Positions 11,985 through 23,450 of a stretch of 64,000 nt of DNA are shown here, piece by piece (within the stretch, counting starts at the first letter, position 1; every line of letters begins with the position of its first letter). The stretch is from Zygnema circumcarinatum (taxonomy: Eukaryota > Streptophyta > Zygnematophyceae > Zygnematales > Zygnemataceae), in the NCBI GenBank assembly GCA_037447605.1, contig CM074804.1, forward strand, positions 4,909,613-4,973,612, in the 5' to 3' direction. Below the pieces are notes generated by a model. That model searched no databases, was not told the origin of the DNA, and saw nothing but the letters and a program-made list of their open reading frames with translations. The position numbers and the translations under genes were made by a program.

Positions 11985-14900
11985 CTAACAGACAAAGGCC
12001 AAGGCCAGTCTAAGCATGCTAACCGCCCCTACTGCCAGCGATAGAGATGCCGCCGTAATCCCTATGAACTGGAAAACAAGACCCGCCCGCCCATCCCCAC
12101 TTTTGCAATGGCATGTGGCTTCCATGGCGACCTGCGACTCTCCCACTGACTTCGACTTTGGGTAAGGATGGCTACCTAAGCCACTGATCTCATTATCAAT
12201 GGCATGTTTTTCAAGTACTGGACAAAACTGTGCTCCAGTGAGAAAGCCTGGAAGCTGAAGGGCGCCTATTACCCTCCTTCGCAGGCTTTCAGCAGGCAGG
12301 TTGTCAGTTATTCGCGATGAACTTCTCTTTCCAGTTGATGCCATCCCTAGTGATTTTGGCGCAGACTGGGTCAGAGGATAAGCACACTCCTTTATTTCCC
12401 CCTCAGAAATTATTGACTCGTCTGCCTTAACAGCTGCTGCGGCTCCTGCAGAATCGGGTCGTGCAACCTCCAAAGAATTGACGGCTGTATCATTTATGCA
12501 AGAAAGGGACCGCTTTGGCTTCCACAAAGTCAAAATTCTTCCAATAATGCGAACCACAGGTCCTGCAGTCACTTGACCTACACCAATCAAAAGACAGCCC
12601 AAAAGACTCGAGTCGTCATAAAGTATACATTTGCGCTCTCTATGCTGTCGTCGTATGATGCAAAAAAGTTCTGCTCATAAGCCTTGGCCTACAACAGCAG
12701 CACGTACATAGAATGCGACAAAGATAACGGCATCATCAGAAGGGGTTAGAAGTCTACCTTTTGTGGGACTGCTCTTTCCTTGCTCATTTAATTCAGGACT
12801 AGTGCCGTCCATTAGCACCTGTCCTCCACGAGAATCCCTGAGGATGCTTAAGGCCTCCAATTGATGATCTACCTGAAACCAACATAAATGTCGACAGCAC
12901 TGCTGTCTCAGAAAAATAATTACACAAGCGGGATTAATATATACCACAAAATGCGGCGTTTCTAAGTAAACACCTCACACTCCTCAACTTGACTCCAACC
13001 GCTGGGGAGAGAAGCCAGAGCAACAAAACCTGCACAGAAGTTATAAACTTAAGCAAAAGATCGGCATGAAACGATCACAAATATGGAGTCCCTTCGTCAA
13101 GTCAAACTGTGTGATTTAGGGATGTCCATTTCATATGTTGGTTCATCGTTATTAATGGACGGGATTGTGAAAGTGTTTAGTCGACGAATTTTTGGGACAT
13201 CCTTGCTGCACAAAGCAGCTGCGAAGAGCGCCTTGGGGAGCCAAATGGCAGGTGTCAGGTTCTTCGCGAAAAAAGGCATCCAGCCTCCGCTGACCATCAT
13301 CCACGTACCTCTCTGCTTACGTTCCGTTCTTTTAATTTTCCCGATTGAGCGTTGCTAGAACTGAAAACTTCAGCCCATCGAGCCTGAACCTCAATTGCTG
13401 GTTTCTTCTCATCCATGCTCTCCTCGCCACCTTCAAATCCATACAGGCTTGCCAAATTTCCTGTCAGCTGCCCTGTAACAGAACTATGGCGTTTCCACGG
13501 CTGCCGTGCCATCAAACACGTAAATTTGGATTCCTGCTCTCCATTGAACGACGAAAACGCCACATTGTCGTCATCTGGATTGACCCCTCCTGTGCTCACG
13601 TCAGTCGCTGCCTCAACTGAAGAGGCCCCTTGCATTCTGTCAATATTCAGCCCTGTTGATTCTTGCGAAGCACCCACAGCTTTGGGTCTGCGAATAGCCA
13701 TTCTGATACGTCGGGGTGGAGCCTCAACAAAGACTGCCCTGTCTCCAACAGGACGAACTCCGCCAGCACGAGGTCGCACGCGAATCCGCGTATTCTCTAG
13801 CGTAGAACCCTCTGCCGCCACCTGCTCGACACTTTGAGACAGCAACTCAGGCTGGATAGATTTGGCTTGGAGAACCTTCCCTTCGTTAGGCCAGTTGTTG
13901 GTCACTCCTAAAACATGCCCTTCTGACTCAGAAAGCATGTCCGTCAACCAGGTGGTATCTGCAGCAGCACAGAGCATTTCAGCTTGTGCCCCCTCCAGTC
14001 CATCCTCAAAAACTTTAACATCTTGGCTGTCTGAGAGAAGCCAAGCATTCATCGCTGCAAGCCTGGCATCTCTAGAGTCATCCTCGACCTCCAAGGCTCC
14101 AAGTTGACCGAAACCATTGCAGTCGCCACCGACTCCATCCTCAACAAACGCGTCGGGGAAGCCGCAACCGTTTGCTGCAGTAGCAGGCGATGCTGTCATT
14201 GACAGATTGTAGGAAGCATCAATAGGATTCCAAAGAAAATCCTCTGCAGAACCCGAAATGTTTGAAATATTTGGCTGTATGCCGCCGGCAGCCGACATTC
14301 CAAAAAACCTCTGCAAATGCAAAGCCAGTAAGACATCAGATGAAAGCACGAACAACAACGAAGGGCTTTTTTACCCAGCATAAAAACAGGCTGCTGCAGA
14401 CAGGCAACTTTACCTGGTCTTCCAATGCGCTGGACGAAAGCAGTGGCCCAGTATCAGCCATGCTGTGGGTAGATTCAGAAGTATACCCTTCGAACGCCAA
14501 CAATCCATGAATTTTTGCAGGTGTCTTATATTCAAACAAATCTTCTCCTTCAGGAACTTCAAGAGTTGAGCTGTTCCAGTCAGCTGTCATCGGCGTCTCC
14601 CCAACAACGACTTCCCCACTCTCATCCTGATCTACCCCGCTGCCAGGGGACGCAGCGCCCGAATCACACACACTGGAGGCGCCCATCTTACCAACGACCA
14701 CATTCGAAGTCCTTCTCTGACCGCCATGGAATTCCTCCTCTGTTGCCACAGAAGGCGACCCGCATTCCTCCTTGCTCTGGTCCTTAGACTGTCCTGAACC
14801 CTGTACGTTTAGCCCTGCCGCTGGACCAGTGTCCTTCGCTTCTCCTTTCTTGTTAAATATCCGGCACAAGACAAAGGAGTCCTGATCCCAACACCCACCA

Positions 14901-15951
14901 CAAAACGAATCAGCAAAACGGAGAAGAATCTTGCATCCCCTGTCGACATAACAAATTGGTCACTGGTCCCGACGGCTATAGCAAAGAGAGCGGCAAGGAG
15001 CTTCATCTTGCAGTGTTGAAGAACATACTGCAACGCTCAATACTAGCCAGCAGTTGCTCCTTCCTAAAAGCATATCCAGCTAGAACTTTTAACAAAGTAT
15101 TCACCTGTCCTGCCACTGTTTCCCCGTTCGAAGCCTCCAATCTGTATTCGTGCATTATCCAATCTGTCCGGATGCCCTTTGGAGCCCGGCCAATGTAAAA
15201 CACCAGAGTCTTCTTCAGGCCTGCCAGAGGGCCCCTGGGCCGTGAATTCACCAGGCGGTCCTTACCTGCAGAGGTGTCAGATGTAAGAGTGAAAAAATAT
15301 TCATCAAGAATGAGAAGGAAATGGAAAAGCGAGAAGATTGACTCGGTGAAAGGTGCGGGCGCTGCGAGACACTACCATGACAGGCAGACGAGAAGATATG
15401 TACTCAAGAAAGCTGTCACTGGTGAAGTTTGCAATACAAGAATATGCATGTAGCAGGAGGACAGGAGTAGAGGGAGTGAGCGGAGGAGAGTTAAAGCAAA
15501 AAGAGGAAGAGAAGAGGCAAGCGGAGCATGCGCAGAGAAGGACAAAACACTTACCGGTAGCTTTCCAATAGCCCTTCTCTGTAGCTCGGTTAGTTCGGCC
15601 ACCATTCGGATATTTACGGTCACGTGGGCTGAAGAAGTACCACTCATTCTCAGTCAAAGACGATTTATCTGCAAAAGATGAATAGCATGCAATGAATAAA
15701 TTGGAACAGAAATATGCAAAAAACGACAAGCTGTAAGGATACAAGCATGATCAAACTACTAATTCATGCTGGTACAGAATACAAGAAACGGCAATTTTAC
15801 CTGATACATCCCAAGGTTCACATTTATAAAGGTCAACTTCCGGAATGACATTGCCCTCGAACTCTTGGTTGGTAACTTTGCTCTTCAGATAGTAAAACAC
15901 CAGTTCCTCGTCTGTGGGATGAAAGCGGAACCCGGGCGGATAGGGCGCCAT
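11985..15951 (-). CDS. NAC transcription factor with C-terminal membrane anchor (NTL type)
   Basis: Seven exons join in phase: 15801-15951, 15555-15668, 15105-15265, 14414-14881, 13309-14310 (or ending at 13321), 12758-12872 and 11985-12562, 863 codons including stop. All five NAC subdomains are present in the first 155 residues or so: [14 protein letters not shown] (A), [11 protein letters not shown] (B), [17 protein letters not shown] with [13 protein letters not shown] (C), [20 protein letters not shown] (D) and [13 protein letters not shown] (E). The first three introns split the DNA-binding domain, as in land-plant NAC genes. A long acidic, Ser-rich region (probable activation domain) follows. 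The protein ends in one hydrophobic helix at about residues 830-860 ([20 protein letters not shown] and on). In the known NTL class the factor is held in the ER or plasma membrane and freed by proteolysis under stress. That behaviour is inferred here from architecture. At about 862 residues it is longer than most NAC proteins. Confidence 0.93.
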
Positions 15952-18025
15952 TCAAGTAGAAGTAACTATTTCCCACCAGCTGCTCTCGTGTTGAGCAGGA
16001 ACGAGTATTGTCAATACGCCGCAAATGCCTCAGCAACCAATAGCCAGCTTCCGCGTACTGGAAAGTCACTTAGTTCAATAAAAGACCTGCAAGCACAAGT
16101 GCGCAGTTCCAATCAATGAAGGAAACATAGGCGGCACATGTTCAGCCCATCTATCCAGGGGAGAAAGAAAAGCATTCAATCGAATGGGATAGATATTTTC
16201 TGGCGCAATAGGCCAAAGACTCAGCACCTGCAGGAACTATGGAGACTGTACAAGAGACCCTACATTAGAGCAGTACGCGGTAGCTAAAGCAACGCCTCCT
16301 GACGACCATTCAAATTCCTCAACAATTTTAGCCGCAATCAAAAAGTCATGCTTAAAAGTCCATACGTCGCCCACTTGTCAATGCGTCTTCAAACTACCCG
16401 TTCCCCCTTCCGCTGCCCCTCCAAATCCGCGATATTCCCCTTCCCCTCCTGTTCTCCAGACGCGTGCTAGCTTCCATCCGCCATAGCTTCCGCCTGATCC
16501 TCCTGTTCTCCGTCCCTCTCTCCTGCCCGCCAGTGACGCCCGCGAAAGCTCCTCCCCCCCCTTATAGGCGGAGGCCCGCGGGCGTCCAAATGCGATTTAT
16601 TCCACGAATCTGGCGCCAATCACCGTTCCTCCAAAATTCGCACTTTTAGAGTTCGATTTGGACCCCTCTAAATAAATGCGGTAAAAGGGGTACGGGCCGT
16701 TCTTGGAAGGTTCCTCCCGCGGCACGCGATTGGCTAGCGGCCGCGACGCCGTTTGACCACCGCCCTCCCCGCCGGGCGTGGCTTGGGGGCCACTCCACGC
16801 ATCCCATTGGTCGGCTGACATGGCAAAATCTTTTCACACGCGGCGGGGCGGCGTGGCGCGTCCACGTCACGCCTTTGCGCATGTCTCGGATATCCCTGAT
16901 TGGTAGAGGTGGCCTTGCGCGCCACGTGTCGTCTCGCGTGGCCTGCATGCTGTACGGAGCGCCGGTCCTGTTTGGCGTTCACACGGCGCCCGGGACCCAA
17001 ACCGCGACCGAGCCTGCGGTGCCTGCTCGCGACTTTTTCGGTTCGGCGGGCGCTCAATTGCTCGGGCTGCGCTCCGCGTACAAATGCTTTGTTCTTTTTG
17101 GCCTTGGGTCCTTCGCGACCAGTTCCTCGTGGTTCCCCATGAAGGTTTTGGCCATGTACATTTGATGGCATCATCGCCATCGTGAGAACAATGCCATACC
17201 TTTTCATCTGTAAATTTTCCCCGTTGTTTTCATCTGTAAAGTTAAAACAAAAAGCAAAGAAAGGTATGGTTGTTGTACGTCTGAACAGTGCAGGGACGCC
17301 GTCACAACAATTTGAAGAAGCCTTTCGCTATTTAAAGAAAAAAATATATATTATTAATTTTTTTTTTTTTTTTTTTTTATCATTATTTTCGCCTGCACCA
17401 TGAGGTCGTCAATCTCAGTGTCCTGATCGAAATTGAGATAGACTTTATTGAGCTCGTTGGCAGACAGTGGTTACTGCTTTTGCACTAGAACCCGGGGGTG
17501 ACTTTCTGAGAAGCATGGCTTTGAGAAAGTAGCTACTGCACAATTGATAATTCCTTTGGCTTGCTCCTCCAACAGTAACACATACCCCTCATTGGAAGTT
17601 TTCCGCCAGTATAAGACACCCTTGGTCTACGTTCGTAATACAATTGCACGGGCTTCACTACAGCGCGTGTCACGGCGTTTATGGTGGTAAGGCCAGCCAC
17701 TTGGAAGCTCCGCATGTGTCAAATCATGGCTTGCTTTCCAGATGCCTTCCCTAACACAGGCGTCACATTGCAAATATTCACATTGCTTAGAACCAAACCT
17801 CTCCTACATTAGACATGGCATTCTTTTTCTCCCACTACCTAAAGTGCAGCGCATGATTTCTCAAAAGATTGTTTGATTGCGAATGAAAGTCAAAGGCAAG
17901 TGGTAAAGCAAATTAAGGTTACAAAGGACGTTGTAAAGCATTCTTGTGAGGAGCCAGATCCATGTACAATTAACATCACGATAAGACTATAAACGCTCTT
18001 GCTGAGCAGAACTCCGCAGCTGCTG
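15952..18025. promoter_or_regulatory. Intergenic: NAC promoter region and 3' side of the hydroxylase gene
   Basis: No gene supported. 16380-17160 is GC-rich with several CCAAT/ATTGG boxes (16729, 16807 and 16898 region) and a GCCACGTGTC G-box near 16921, a plausible upstream promoter of the NAC gene. An AT-rich part follows, with a run of about 24 T at 17358-17380. 17400-18025 has no coding signal apart from the end of the hydroxylase at 18026. Frames of 100-150 codons at 16640-17200 conflict with each other and have no homology signal. Confidence 0.4.
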
Positions 18026-21000
18026 TCACTGCTTGGCCGAGCTGCAGGCCTTGCAGGCCTTCCGGCAGTACCCCGGAGTACCCTGCGAATCTTGAACCAT
18101 GTACAGCGGATTCTTCTTGCACTCCCCAAGGGCGGCCCACTCCTCACACTGCGGGTGGGCATTGATGCATGAGGCGGGATCGATGGTTGCCTGTTCAAAA
18201 GAAGACACGTGAATCCATTTTGTAGCTGACCACTTCTCCCCCTCCAACACGGGGCAGCCGGAATGAAGAGACGACTGATCAGGATTCGCATCTGGATGGA
18301 GACTGAAGAAGAGCAGGGCGTCTCCTTTGGTCGGCTTCACTGCAATAGCCATCCTTCCCAGCTCAAACTTTAAGAGCGCGTGATGGAAAGGCCTTACACA
18401 TCAAGCACAAACCTCTTCAAATGATGCAGAACGATGCAGACTGCTCTGCAATCAAACACCTAATGTCACGATCGGTTGAGGCTGTTGTAAGTTTCTAACA
18501 CTACCAGAATTGGCCGGCTCTGGAGACTCATTGTGCTTGAAAAATCGTTTACACAATCAAATCAACTTTCCATGTCTAAGAGCCTGTTTCGTAATGATGA
18601 AACTCCATCAGAATGGAAGTAGGATCATACCAGCAATGCCTTGTTTTCCGCATGGAGACCAGGTGTCATCTTTGACCGTAGTATCGGGCTGTTCCAAAAT
18701 CCCGATCAGAATACAAAAGCAATTTCTATAGATGAGCCTTGAAGGCTTGAGAAAAAGTGGCTACAAAGCTGCAAGCTGGATGGAAAATCAGCACACTGCC
18801 ATACTCTGACTTTGAGTAGATAAATACCCAGCTCTTCCCACGTCTGACACCCACCTCTGATGAAGGAAAGACGGTTTCTCCTCCTTTGGTAACATCAGAG
18901 AGGTACATGAGGACGGTGGCTATTCGGTGGCCTCCCTGCTGTGTGTTCAGTTTGTCGTGAAAGTAATCAAAGTGCGCATCATATTTCTGCCCATGGTTGT
19001 ATCTGAGAACTTGGATAGCCTCTCCATTCTCTGCAACGTACAGGAAGCATAATACAGTCAGCTGCGAAACAAATGTTGTCGACTAGAAAGCAAGCAAGCA
19101 AGAACCCGCTGCTTGAGTGCAGTCCTGCTACAGATTCTGCAGGTAAGTGATGACGAGATCTAGCAGGCTTTAACGCTGTGATAACTCTCGTCCACATCCG
19201 CGGTGGAGATAAGAACATCGCACATTCACGAAAGGTGCAGGAGAGATACCGAGAGATGGACACTAGACGCAAGCAAATCCTTCATGATTTCTGAAACATC
19301 CGCCAGCAAGAAAAAAGTGAACACCGACCCACCTTTTGGAATAAAAGTCCAGGCAGCGATGCGCTCTTCAATCCTCCTCACAATGTCATCCTGCACACGC
19401 AAGGCCACTTGATTTGATGACATATGATGGACAAATAAGAACATCACATTCTAAAATGCTACTTAGAGGTCATGATACCCCACTTCCTTACTACCACACT
19501 CTTAACATGAACCAGGGAGATTGAAAAGAACAAAATAAACACTTGAGTTCAGCCGCTTCACGTACCAAGGGCATAGAACACATGCAGTCCACCAGTTCAA
19601 GACATATCAAAAGTGAGGGCTGAGCCAAAAAATTATAAATCAGGAAAAGGAAATGCTATTTTGCGGGTGCTAAGTTAAAAGAGTTAAGTTAAAGCATGTA
19701 AGCTAAGTTAAGACATGTTGCAATGGATGATAACAATACATCGGCTGCTTACGATACGTTATAGTCTTGAAAATCTACGCCATATCCTGTCCGAGAAAGC
19801 TTAGTTACAAAACGAAAGCAGATCAAATGTGTAAAGGCTGCAGTTCTCACAGAACTTACTGAGCCAAGCTTGCTGCACTTCAACATCTGCCAAAGTACTG
19901 TAAGCAAATCATCTACATCATTATCTCAAATGCATCACAAATGTAAAGTTCAAACATGAACATGTGACAAAACGACATCTCAGATTTGCGTAAGTCAAAA
20001 TAATTTAGCAAAGGTTAAGTGATTTCGCAATGCACGTGCAATAAGCGGCAGATCAAAGCCCGGGCAATACGGAAATGGAGTTGTGCGGATGTGAGACAGG
20101 TGAGAAAAAAGAGCGCAGAAACTGAGAACTGGAACTGAAGGTGGGCAATGGAGCCACCACTGACTCTTCCTAGCATCCAAAAGGACCAGCTAAAAACATG
20201 CATCCATGAATGAATACTCAGCTTAATAATACTATTAAGCTGAGTTCTTTCCTGATCTCAGCAAACTGACAAATAACCGACAAAGCAATTCAGAACAATG
20301 AATCGTAAAATGGATCTTGGTGAGAGGACGAGCTTTACGAACTGAGTATACCCAGTCAGCAGTCCTCATATTTTCCACCCTGAACAGTGCGTCCCCAAGA
20401 AATTCGCCCCGATTTTGCCGAAACTACCTTTTTGTACGGTAACAATGTGTTAGTCGTACTATTCGTACTAGCCGTACTTTACCAGTCGTACTAGCCGTAC
20501 TAGACGTACTATCCTCCTCCTTGCTGTACTAGCCGTTACGGGCTTAAGCAAAACTAACCGAATCTTCCCGCACGTGAAGATCAGAAGATCACGCGCGCAT
20601 CAGAGTGTTAAGAATGCCTCAAATTGCATGATTGCAACTGCTCTCCCTGCATTTTTGGAAGCTTAATTCCAATTCAAGCTCAAAGAAAACTGTGATCACG
20701 TGGCCTCTTAGAATACCTTCTTGACTTTGCGTATCATAGCTCTTGTGCATCACTTGCCATTATGCTTGACGTAACTGCCAGTGCATGCCACGCATGATTG
20801 CTGCAAGATGCTTGCCCATCCCAATGATGCTACTTATGTACGCTATATCAGATAATAGATCCTGAAAATGGGGCTTGAGCTGATGACAGCCATCTCACAA
20901 GTCTAACCCAAACTAACTTCATCATTGTTGCTATGAAAATAACAAGCCAACCGGCTATTCTCTCTAACTTAATGAGTCGGTGGACAGAAAGTATAGTGAG

Positions 21001-22968
21001 CTAGAGAGATCACACACGCCACACCTGCAACTATCGAGGTTTACCGACTACGTGATCATATAAGAGATTAATGTCCAAAGAAAATGTTGTGATCTGCAAA
21101 GATTTGATACCTTCCAACTTATGAACACTGAGACGATCAATTTTGGCCCACTCATTCGTGGCGGACAATAAGTTAGAGATGAAAGACTATTTAACCACTC
21201 CACTCCTAGCATTCCAAAAATGCAAGTAGGCCACAGCTGGTCCGGATGTGGATACGTCCTTGGGAAGGCTCGTCTGCCCTTTTGGATGAGAAATAGTGTC
21301 TCCGGAACAGAGCAATTACTGCAGGGTGCACTTGAAAGATACCTGGTATTTGGAAAGAAACATTCCAGCGCTCGTCCGAATTTCACTCAAAACACTCTTC
21401 CCGCTGTTATACTCTGCCACCGTTGACCTCTCCACTTTGTCCCTCGCCTGCTCGCAACCGCCGACGAGCCAGGCACACACAAGGACCACAAAGGGAATGC
21501 GCAAGTAAGCGGGAGAAGCCATCAGGAGCAGTGCATCACCTTCTTGACAATGAACATCCCCGTGCTTGTGCGGATATCACTGGCCAAAGCCTTCCCGGAC
21601 ACCGTGTCTGCAACCATTGACTTCTGCAACTTGGGCCGCGCCTGCCACAAGGCAGCGCAGGAAATGCCCAGAATCCCGAAAGGCACAAACAGAAGGGGGG
21701 GAGCTATGTTGGGACGGCTCTGTAACTCTAGCTTGCAAACCCTCAAAGTAAACTTTCTATACACCTGCTCAATTCCCAGAAAGACTTGGACTGAAAAACC
21801 AAAGCAAACGGCATAAAGACTCAGTGTGCGGCAACCTGACGAATGTTTTGCTTGCGTGAAGGAGAACACTTCCTTCACTATGTTCAACAGCACAAGGACT
21901 AGGCAGAACCTAATAGCCTAAAAATGCAATGCCAGTCGTAACTGCGACCCTAGCACCCCGCATGGCGACTTAATAAATTGAAGCAGGGTTCAATTGTTCC
22001 GTTTCATTTTCAAAAGTAGAGAATGTTTGAAAACTATTCTCCACACACCTGACCTTAGATCCAGTGATAAAAACATTTTCAGCTCAAAATCCTTGTGGAA
22101 TTTGCCGAACTCACCAATTCAACTAGATGATCACATTCTTCACCGGAGAGAAACCCCTTGTACAAGAATGCCCTGAGAAAATGCAACTTCCAATCAGACG
22201 AATGAACTGCCTTGAAAAAATGCACTATGGGAAATTTCACATGCAGCTGCTGCACAATAGAAACAAGGTTACCTTGGCTTCCAAGACAACTGAGTCACCT
22301 TCGTTGGATCAATAATGATTGGATCAGGTCCCCTTAAAAGAGTCTTTCCTCCAGCATGGATCCCCCCCCCCGCTTCTCGGAAGCTGGCAGACCCAAAGCC
22401 CATCACTAACTGAATAAGAACCCCTTTGTTTAAACGAAGGTATGACATAGGAAACTGAAAGAACCTCAGCCATCAAAGGAGAAAAATAGGTCAAATGGTC
22501 AGGTTGTGGGTCCGGTGCTCCGCCTTTCCATAAGTCGAAACAACAAGGGCAAGAATGGCCGCGGAATTGCTCGGCTTTATCTACTACAGTTCTGTCTGTC
22601 GGTGCACTTTGACGCGTACAAGAAATTCACACCGCATTCCTCGGCACCGTGATATAACCTAAAACAGTTCCTATTGGAATCTCTAATCACTGCAAAAGCG
22701 GCAAATTACCCCGAGAGACCCCGTATTTTCGAGTCGTAAAAAAAATGCATAGCCATTATTCATCCATTTTTCACACCAAAAGACGATGCTGAGAACCTGC
22801 AACAGCCTACTCCCATCTCTCCACGCTGCAAGGCAGCAGAAGCAGACAGCAAGCTTACTCATCCCCCAGCCAGCCCGGTAGAGAGTCCTGCTCCCATGCG
22901 TTTCCTCCAACTCCTGCGAAAATAAGGAGAACGGCAGCCCCCCATAGCCGCACCGCCATGCTGCGCAT
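18026..22968 (-). CDS. Prolyl 4-hydroxylase, ER type, with C-terminal ShKT domain
   Basis: Exons: 22859-22968, 22273-22332, 22115-22172, then 21540-21641 (B) and/or 21343-21447 (A), then 19333-19390, 18855-19030 and 18026-18361 (stop at 18026). With one copy of the duplicated exon the protein is 300 residues, normal for plant P4Hs. The start MRSMAVRLWGAAVLLIFAG is a signal peptide or anchor. VTQLSWKPRAFLYKGFLS with EECDHL follows. The 2-oxoglutarate/Fe(II) site is intact: His150 and Asp152 in YDAHFDYF, distal His222 in SSLHSGCPV, and Lys232 ten residues later in GEKWSATKW. The end is a six-cysteine ShKT module (CINAHPQCEEW to CRKACKAC), known in a subset of plant P4Hs. These enzymes hydroxylate prolines of extensins, arabinogalactan proteins and peptide hormones. 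The last intron uses a GAG acceptor. The intron between 21343 and 19390 is long (1.95 kb). Start codons here and of the next gene are 482 bp apart, divergent. Confidence 0.94.
19391..21342 (-). other. Long P4H intron with GTACT-rich patch
   Basis: A 1.95-kb intron, several times longer than its neighbours. It contains direct TTAAGTTAA words (19673-19715) and a cluster of CGTACTAG/GTACTAGC words at 20452-20535. No further exon copy and no transposase-like frame was seen. Confidence 0.6.
21343..21447 (-). other. P4H alternative exon A (35 codons, phase 0-0)
   Basis: Acceptor GCAG at its 5' side, donor GTATCT at its 3' side. It codes for ARDKVERSTVAEYNSG and then SEIRTSAGMFLSKYQ, the conserved P4H strand-loop preceding the DDIV helix. 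It is homologous to exon B just upstream, and the two occupy the same place in the protein. This copy is closer to the family consensus (ERSTV, GMFLSKYQ before DD). Confidence 0.85.
21540..21641 (-). other. P4H alternative exon B (34 codons, phase 0-0)
   Basis: Acceptor GGCAG, donor GTGATG. It codes for ARPKLQKSMVADTVSGK and then SDIRTSTGMFIVKK. It aligns end to end with exon A, without stops and with all invariant positions (AR, S-V, GK, RTS-GMF) kept. It is separated from A by a 92-bp intron. Confidence 0.8.
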
Positions 22969-23450
22969 CAGCGAGGGTGTAACAAAGAAACTGAAAAAGA
23001 CCCTTTTCCTCCTCCTCCCCTATCCGCTTCTGCGCTGCCCTGCACAGCCTCGTCCTTCCTGAGGGAAAGTCTCCATTTCGAGCCCTGTTTCAAGCGGAAG
23101 GCAATTAGGAGCTGTCACGTGTGTGAACTTGCCGCGTGGCAAGCTGCGATTGGTCCATCCTGCCAGCGTCCTCCATTTTTTTCCGGAACTCACAGGTCAC
23201 AGCTCCATGTGCCAAAATCGGCAGTGGTCTGCCGATACTGCACAGCTATTAACGGCATTTAAGGGATATCCCTTATTTTTATATGATGCCTGCCCACGGG
23301 CATGGGCATGGGCCATGGGTCCACCATGCATGATGGCATTGGATGTAGGTCCGCTCGAGTCCATGCATGCCATGAGCGAGCATGGTGGTCGCGGGCGGCC
23401 CGCGGGCCGTTGTTGGCGGCGGACAAGATGGACTACAGCGCGCCGAGGCC
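22969..23450. promoter_or_regulatory. Probable bidirectional promoter between P4H and the phosphatase-FHA gene
   Basis: The 482 bp separate two divergent start codons. A CACGTG G-box lies near 23117 and a GCCGCGTGGC word near 23132. A CATG-rich stretch (23299-23390, GGGCATGGGCATGGGCC and ATGCATGCC words) lies just before the plus-strand start. No obvious TATA box was identified. Confidence 0.5.
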
